Assembly: GCF_009909615.1 (NCBI RefSeq)
Contig: NZ_WWNE01000005.1
Span: 124,334 to 188,333, forward strand
Length of the DNA: 64,000 bases
From: Acidiluteibacter ferrifornacis
Lineage (GTDB): Bacteria; Bacteroidota; Bacteroidia; Flavobacteriales_E; Vicingaceae
Reading direction: 5' to 3'
Positions 61,291 through 64,000 of the stretch are shown one piece after another. Below the pieces are notes generated by a model that was given only the letters and a program-made list of their open reading frames with translations, did not search any database and was not told where the DNA came from. Numbering within the stretch: position 1 is the first letter of the stretch; every line of letters begins with the position of its first letter. The position numbers and the translations under genes are program-made.

Positions 61291-61830
61291 TTATATCTTT
61301 TCAGCAATTGGAAAGTCAATTGCAAAGTCCGCCAAATTATGAATGTAATTACTGATGATTTTGTCACCAATCAGCACTACTACATCAATCATATTTTCTT
61401 CGGTGTAACCAGCATTAAAAAATGCTTCTTTTGCGATTAAATCTACTTTCCCTCTATTGGTCACTACTTTGCTAGTGAATTCTGCCAATGCATTTAATTT
61501 GGAGTTGAAGGAAGCATTTCCTTTTCTGATTTCAAGTATTTCATCTTCTGAAAAGCCATTCATTTTACCAATAGCGGTGTGGGCAGATTGGCAATATTCA
61601 CAACCATTTATTTGGCTTGTCACCAAATTAACGACTTCCTTTTCTTTATTGCTTAAAGTGGTTTTTCTACTTTGTAATGCTAAATAATCACCCAATGCGG
61701 TCTCGCTTTTAGCGTAATAGGCATATAGATTAGGAACAAAACCTAAGTTCTTTTCAAGGTTAGTAAATATCGCTTGATTGTTTTCTGATACTTCTGATTT
61801 TGTCGGTACTGAAAATGTTGTTACTGTCAT
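61291..61830 (-). CDS. AhpD-like carboxymuconolactone decarboxylase family protein
   Basis: 179 residues, cytoplasmic. Contains the redox CxxC in GCEYCQSAHTAIGK (about 92-105; ExxCxxH pattern), typical of AhpD-like alkylhydroperoxidase or peroxidase-related proteins. Its N-terminal part resembles the PxxKSExSExNQAIFxNLEK segment seen in similar Bacteroidota members. It sits between thioredoxin and an AraC regulator and probably belongs to the same oxidative-stress cluster; the substrate is unknown. Confidence 0.88.
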   Translation of the reverse strand: MTVTTFSVPTKSEVSENNQAIFTNLEKNLGFVPNLYAYYAKSETALGDYLALQSRKTTLSNKEKEVVNLVTSQINGCEYCQSAHTAIGKMNGFSEDEILEIRKGNASFNSKLNALAEFTSKVVTNRGKVDLIAKEAFFNAGYTEENMIDVVVLIGDKIISNYIHNLADFAIDFPIAEKI

Positions 61831-61932
61831 CGTTTATATTTTTTAGTGTTATTAAAAATTTACACTGCAAAGTTGCGACGATAGTACTTCCTTCTGTTAG
61901 ACTAGATTTCATGATGATTTATCAATTTTTCC

Positions 61933-62772
61933 CTATTTTTTAGATAGTCTGTATTCTGTAGGTGAGCAACCTTCTTGATTTTTAAAGAATCGACTAAAGG
62001 ATTGGATGTCATTAAATCCCAATTCATCTGAAATGAGAGAAATGTCCTTTTCGGTATAGGACAATAATCGCCTAGCCTCCAACAGAAGCCGTTCTTGGAT
62101 CAATTGGATAGGAGACTTTAAACCTAGCTTTTTGAAGGTGTTGGAGAGTGTTTTGGGGGATTTAAATAATAACTCGGCGTAATCAGCAACGGTATGTTTG
62201 GAACGAAAATGAACTTCTACTAAGTAATTGAATTCCCTTAAAAGGTCGCTTTGTTTAGGGTTGATAGGATGAGTTTTATCTTGATTACTACTTTGCTTGT
62301 TGTATATTCTTGTACAGAGTATTAAAGTCCGCTTTAGCATCATTTGTAGCATTTCCAGCTGCAAATCGTCTTTCATTTCAAATTCCAGTGCTGACATTTT
62401 CCATGCGGTCTCTAATATTTCAAGCTCCATCTCATCCGGAAACAATATCGGTAATTGAGCAGCGCCATAATATAAAACTCCTTTGCAACCGACCTCACTA
62501 TCATGATCTATTATGCAAAAGAATGGACGGTTGAATCGCATAAGTTTCACTTCATTTATGCGATGGACAATGAGTTGGTGAAACTGAGTTAAGCAAACGA
62601 TTTCATTGGCATTAAAATGATACTTTTTCCCGTCGATAATTAATTCATTTTCGCCCTCCGTGAACCAAAGTAGGAGAAGGGTTTCATTTTTTTGTTCCTT
62701 TAATAAATGACAGTTATTAGCATTAACTGTATCTAAACTAAAATATTCCCCTGTTTTTCCTATATATTCCAT
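61933..62772 (-). CDS. AraC family transcriptional regulator
   Basis: 279 residues. The N-terminal half is a cupin-like sensing domain without clear metal ligands; the C-terminal part (about 180-275) has the two HTH motifs of AraC/XylS, including HTVADYAELLFKSPKTLSNTFKKLGLKSP and DELGFNDIQSFSRFFKNQEGCSPTEYR (described in pieces). It lies directly upstream of the AhpD-like, thioredoxin, msrB genes on the same strand, 102 bp from the AhpD-like gene, and may control them. The start codon overlaps the YfhO-like stop (TAATG). Confidence 0.93.
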   Translation of the reverse strand: MEYIGKTGEYFSLDTVNANNCHLLKEQKNETLLLLWFTEGENELIIDGKKYHFNANEIVCLTQFHQLIVHRINEVKLMRFNRPFFCIIDHDSEVGCKGVLYYGAAQLPILFPDEMELEILETAWKMSALEFEMKDDLQLEMLQMMLKRTLILCTRIYNKQSSNQDKTHPINPKQSDLLREFNYLVEVHFRSKHTVADYAELLFKSPKTLSNTFKKLGLKSPIQLIQERLLLEARRLLSYTEKDISLISDELGFNDIQSFSRFFKNQEGCSPTEYRLSKK

Positions 62773-64000
62773 TAGTTCATTTGTTTTTTTGATGCTCTAT
62801 TTTTCACAAACAACAATAATCCAAAAACAGCGAATCCCAGGATTGATAAAATAATGGAACTATTCCAATAGGGTGGGGTGAATTCCAATTCAATGGTATG
62901 ATTTCCGGGAGTTAATGGAACCGCCATAAATCCCATATTGGCCAAATAGAGTTTCTCTTCTTTTCCATCCACTTTAATTGTCCAAGAAGGATCATATGGA
63001 ATGGAAAAAAACAATGCTTTTGCCGAAGTAGTGGTAATGGTTCCTGTGATATGATTGTGAGAGAATTTTGTCATCACCATTGTTTCTGCTCGTCGATTGT
63101 TGACATCAGCCAAAATCATCTCAGGGGCATATTCTAGATTAATAGAGGAGGAGTTAAATTTAGACAACCCGTTAAATGCCACTAAATCTTCAGGTGAAAG
63201 TGCGATGGCTTTCAATAATGTAATCTGCTTCGCCAGGCTTTGATTGGTTTCGTCTTTTAGTTCTAAAAAGGATGGACTGTCAATCACCTGATCATAAGTA
63301 AATCCGAATGGGATAAACAATGGATTTTGTAATATTTTCAAGGCACCAACATCCATATAATCCTTGAACCAGAACCGTTGCGTGTTATTGTCTTTTATAA
63401 AAGCATATTTGGTGGAAGTCAATAATAAAAGTAGTGGACGAGTAAATAACCCTCCTGCCCATCGAGTTTGATGCTCGTTTGAAGCATCTATGACATCTAA
63501 CGCTGCTAAAAAGTTGATGTAGTTTTTCTGATTGAAGGAATGGTATGAAGGTGAAGAAAAATACCCTTGCACTTTTGAATCGTTGTTACTTGCATGTATG
63601 GCAGGACCTGACCTAAAGTCAATCTTTTCAACTCGATAAAAGGTGGGGTCAGATTCCTTCAAGAATGCCATCGCGTCTATGGTTTCATCATTATAACCTA
63701 CTTTTTGAGTAAATTCTAACTTCGACACGGTTTGACGCTTGGAGTTAAAAGTTGCATTTCCAATAAAGCAGGCCTCAATTGCCACTATCACCATGAGTGT
63801 ATACACAGCTGGTGTTCGAAAGTTTTGGTATTTCATTCCTGCGATTACTAAAGTTTCCAATACCAGGAAGAATAATAGAATATTTTGCAAGTTATGGTCA
63901 ATCGACACATTTGTCGCGTTATTAAAAGGGATATAAATGAGTAAAGCCACCACTAAGAATGAAGAGAATAAAGTAATCAAATGCACCGATTGCTTTTTAT
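62772..64000 (-). CDS. YfhO-like integral membrane protein (5' end off window)
   Basis: At least 409 residues; the reading frame remains open through position 64000, so the N-terminus lies outside and a nominal internal GTG at 63986 is not the start. Visible are three transmembrane helices near the cut end, then a large extracytoplasmic beta-rich domain, with YDPSWTIKVDG and PLTPGNHTIELEFTPPYWNSSI, which are the C-terminal signature of YfhO-type membrane proteins, and a last helix. Probably a glycosyltransferase-like protein acting on lipid-linked sugars in the envelope. The stop overlaps the AraC start. Confidence 0.85.
   Translation of the reverse strand, partial: KKQSVHLITLFSSFLVVALLIYIPFNNATNVSIDHNLQNILLFFLVLETLVIAGMKYQNFRTPAVYTLMVIVAIEACFIGNATFNSKRQTVSKLEFTQKVGYNDETIDAMAFLKESDPTFYRVEKIDFRSGPAIHASNNDSKVQGYFSSPSYHSFNQKNYINFLAALDVIDASNEHQTRWAGGLFTRPLLLLLTSTKYAFIKDNNTQRFWFKDYMDVGALKILQNPLFIPFGFTYDQVIDSPSFLELKDETNQSLAKQITLLKAIALSPEDLVAFNGLSKFNSSSINLEYAPEMILADVNNRRAETMVMTKFSHNHITGTITTTSAKALFFSIPYDPSWTIKVDGKEEKLYLANMGFMAVPLTPGNHTIELEFTPPYWNSSIILSILGFAVFGLLLFVKNRASKKQMN

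Overview
The window looks like a chromosomal segment of a low-GC member of the Bacteroidota, most likely a Flavobacteriales relative. The evidence is type IX secretion markers (a T9SS type A tail on a protease, a gliding-type C-terminal domain on a giant PKD/HYR protein, and a PorP/SprF protein), Bacteroidota-type -7 boxes (TAnnTTTG), few recognisable Shine-Dalgarno sites, a bacillithiol gene (bshC), miaE, and Bacteroidota-restricted families. No rRNA, tRNA, CRISPR array, transposase or integrase was found. Two genes run off the edges: a rhomboid protease at the left and a YfhO-like membrane protein at the right.

Layout. 1-4.6 kb: rhomboid protease, mutL, a tail-anchored small protein, a PRMT-like methyltransferase and a DUF3703 protein. 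4.7-11.7 kb: an RND efflux operon (tetR, tolC-like, adaptor, permease) followed upstream by a second tetR; both tetR promoters carry the same GTAAAC-N16-GTTTAC site. 11.7-16.3 kb: a GNAT/mepB pair, then a katG predicted to be a lipoprotein, divergent from a two-cysteine oxyR. 16.3-22 kb: a LuxR-type two-component operon with two uncharacterised partners, a small orphan protein, and a TPR histidine kinase.

22.0-28.5 kb is the most unusual part. Six genes all on the minus strand (Mrr-like nuclease, signal-peptide protein, small Cys protein, GspG-like membrane protein, lipoprotein, DUF262/HNH GmrSD-like nuclease) are separated by 130-225 bp structured repeats. Most of these are bounded by GCTAAC/GTTAGC-like or GCCCTACAAC/GTTGTAGGGC-like ends that pair with each other. 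This resembles an integron-type cassette array without a visible integrase.

28.7-35.3 kb: DUF2200, a T9SS-sorted trypsin-like protease, a luciferase-like oxidoreductase, smpB, a class III aminotransferase, and an ECF sigma / membrane protein / Spy-like trio. 35.4-39.9 kb: a split transketolase with a VWA-domain gene between its halves, divergent from ychF. 40-50 kb: a GT87-like membrane protein, DUF1304, a PorP/SprF-OmpA fusion, a 1606-residue PKD/HYR surface protein with an exact 720-bp tandem duplication, and a TPR-LuxR regulator. 50-64 kb: TylF-like methyltransferase, rimO-bshC, DUF5684, dienelactone hydrolase lipoprotein, a padR / GldL-like membrane protein / serine hydrolase operon, miaE, msrB-msrA, thioredoxin, an AhpD-like protein, and an AraC regulator.

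Functional themes are oxidative and thiol stress (katG, oxyR, msrA, msrB, thioredoxin, AhpD-like, bshC), envelope export and sensing, and an accessory nuclease-rich cassette region. Rho-independent terminators are clear and help set transcription units. Functions were assigned by reading translated motifs; no database search was possible.
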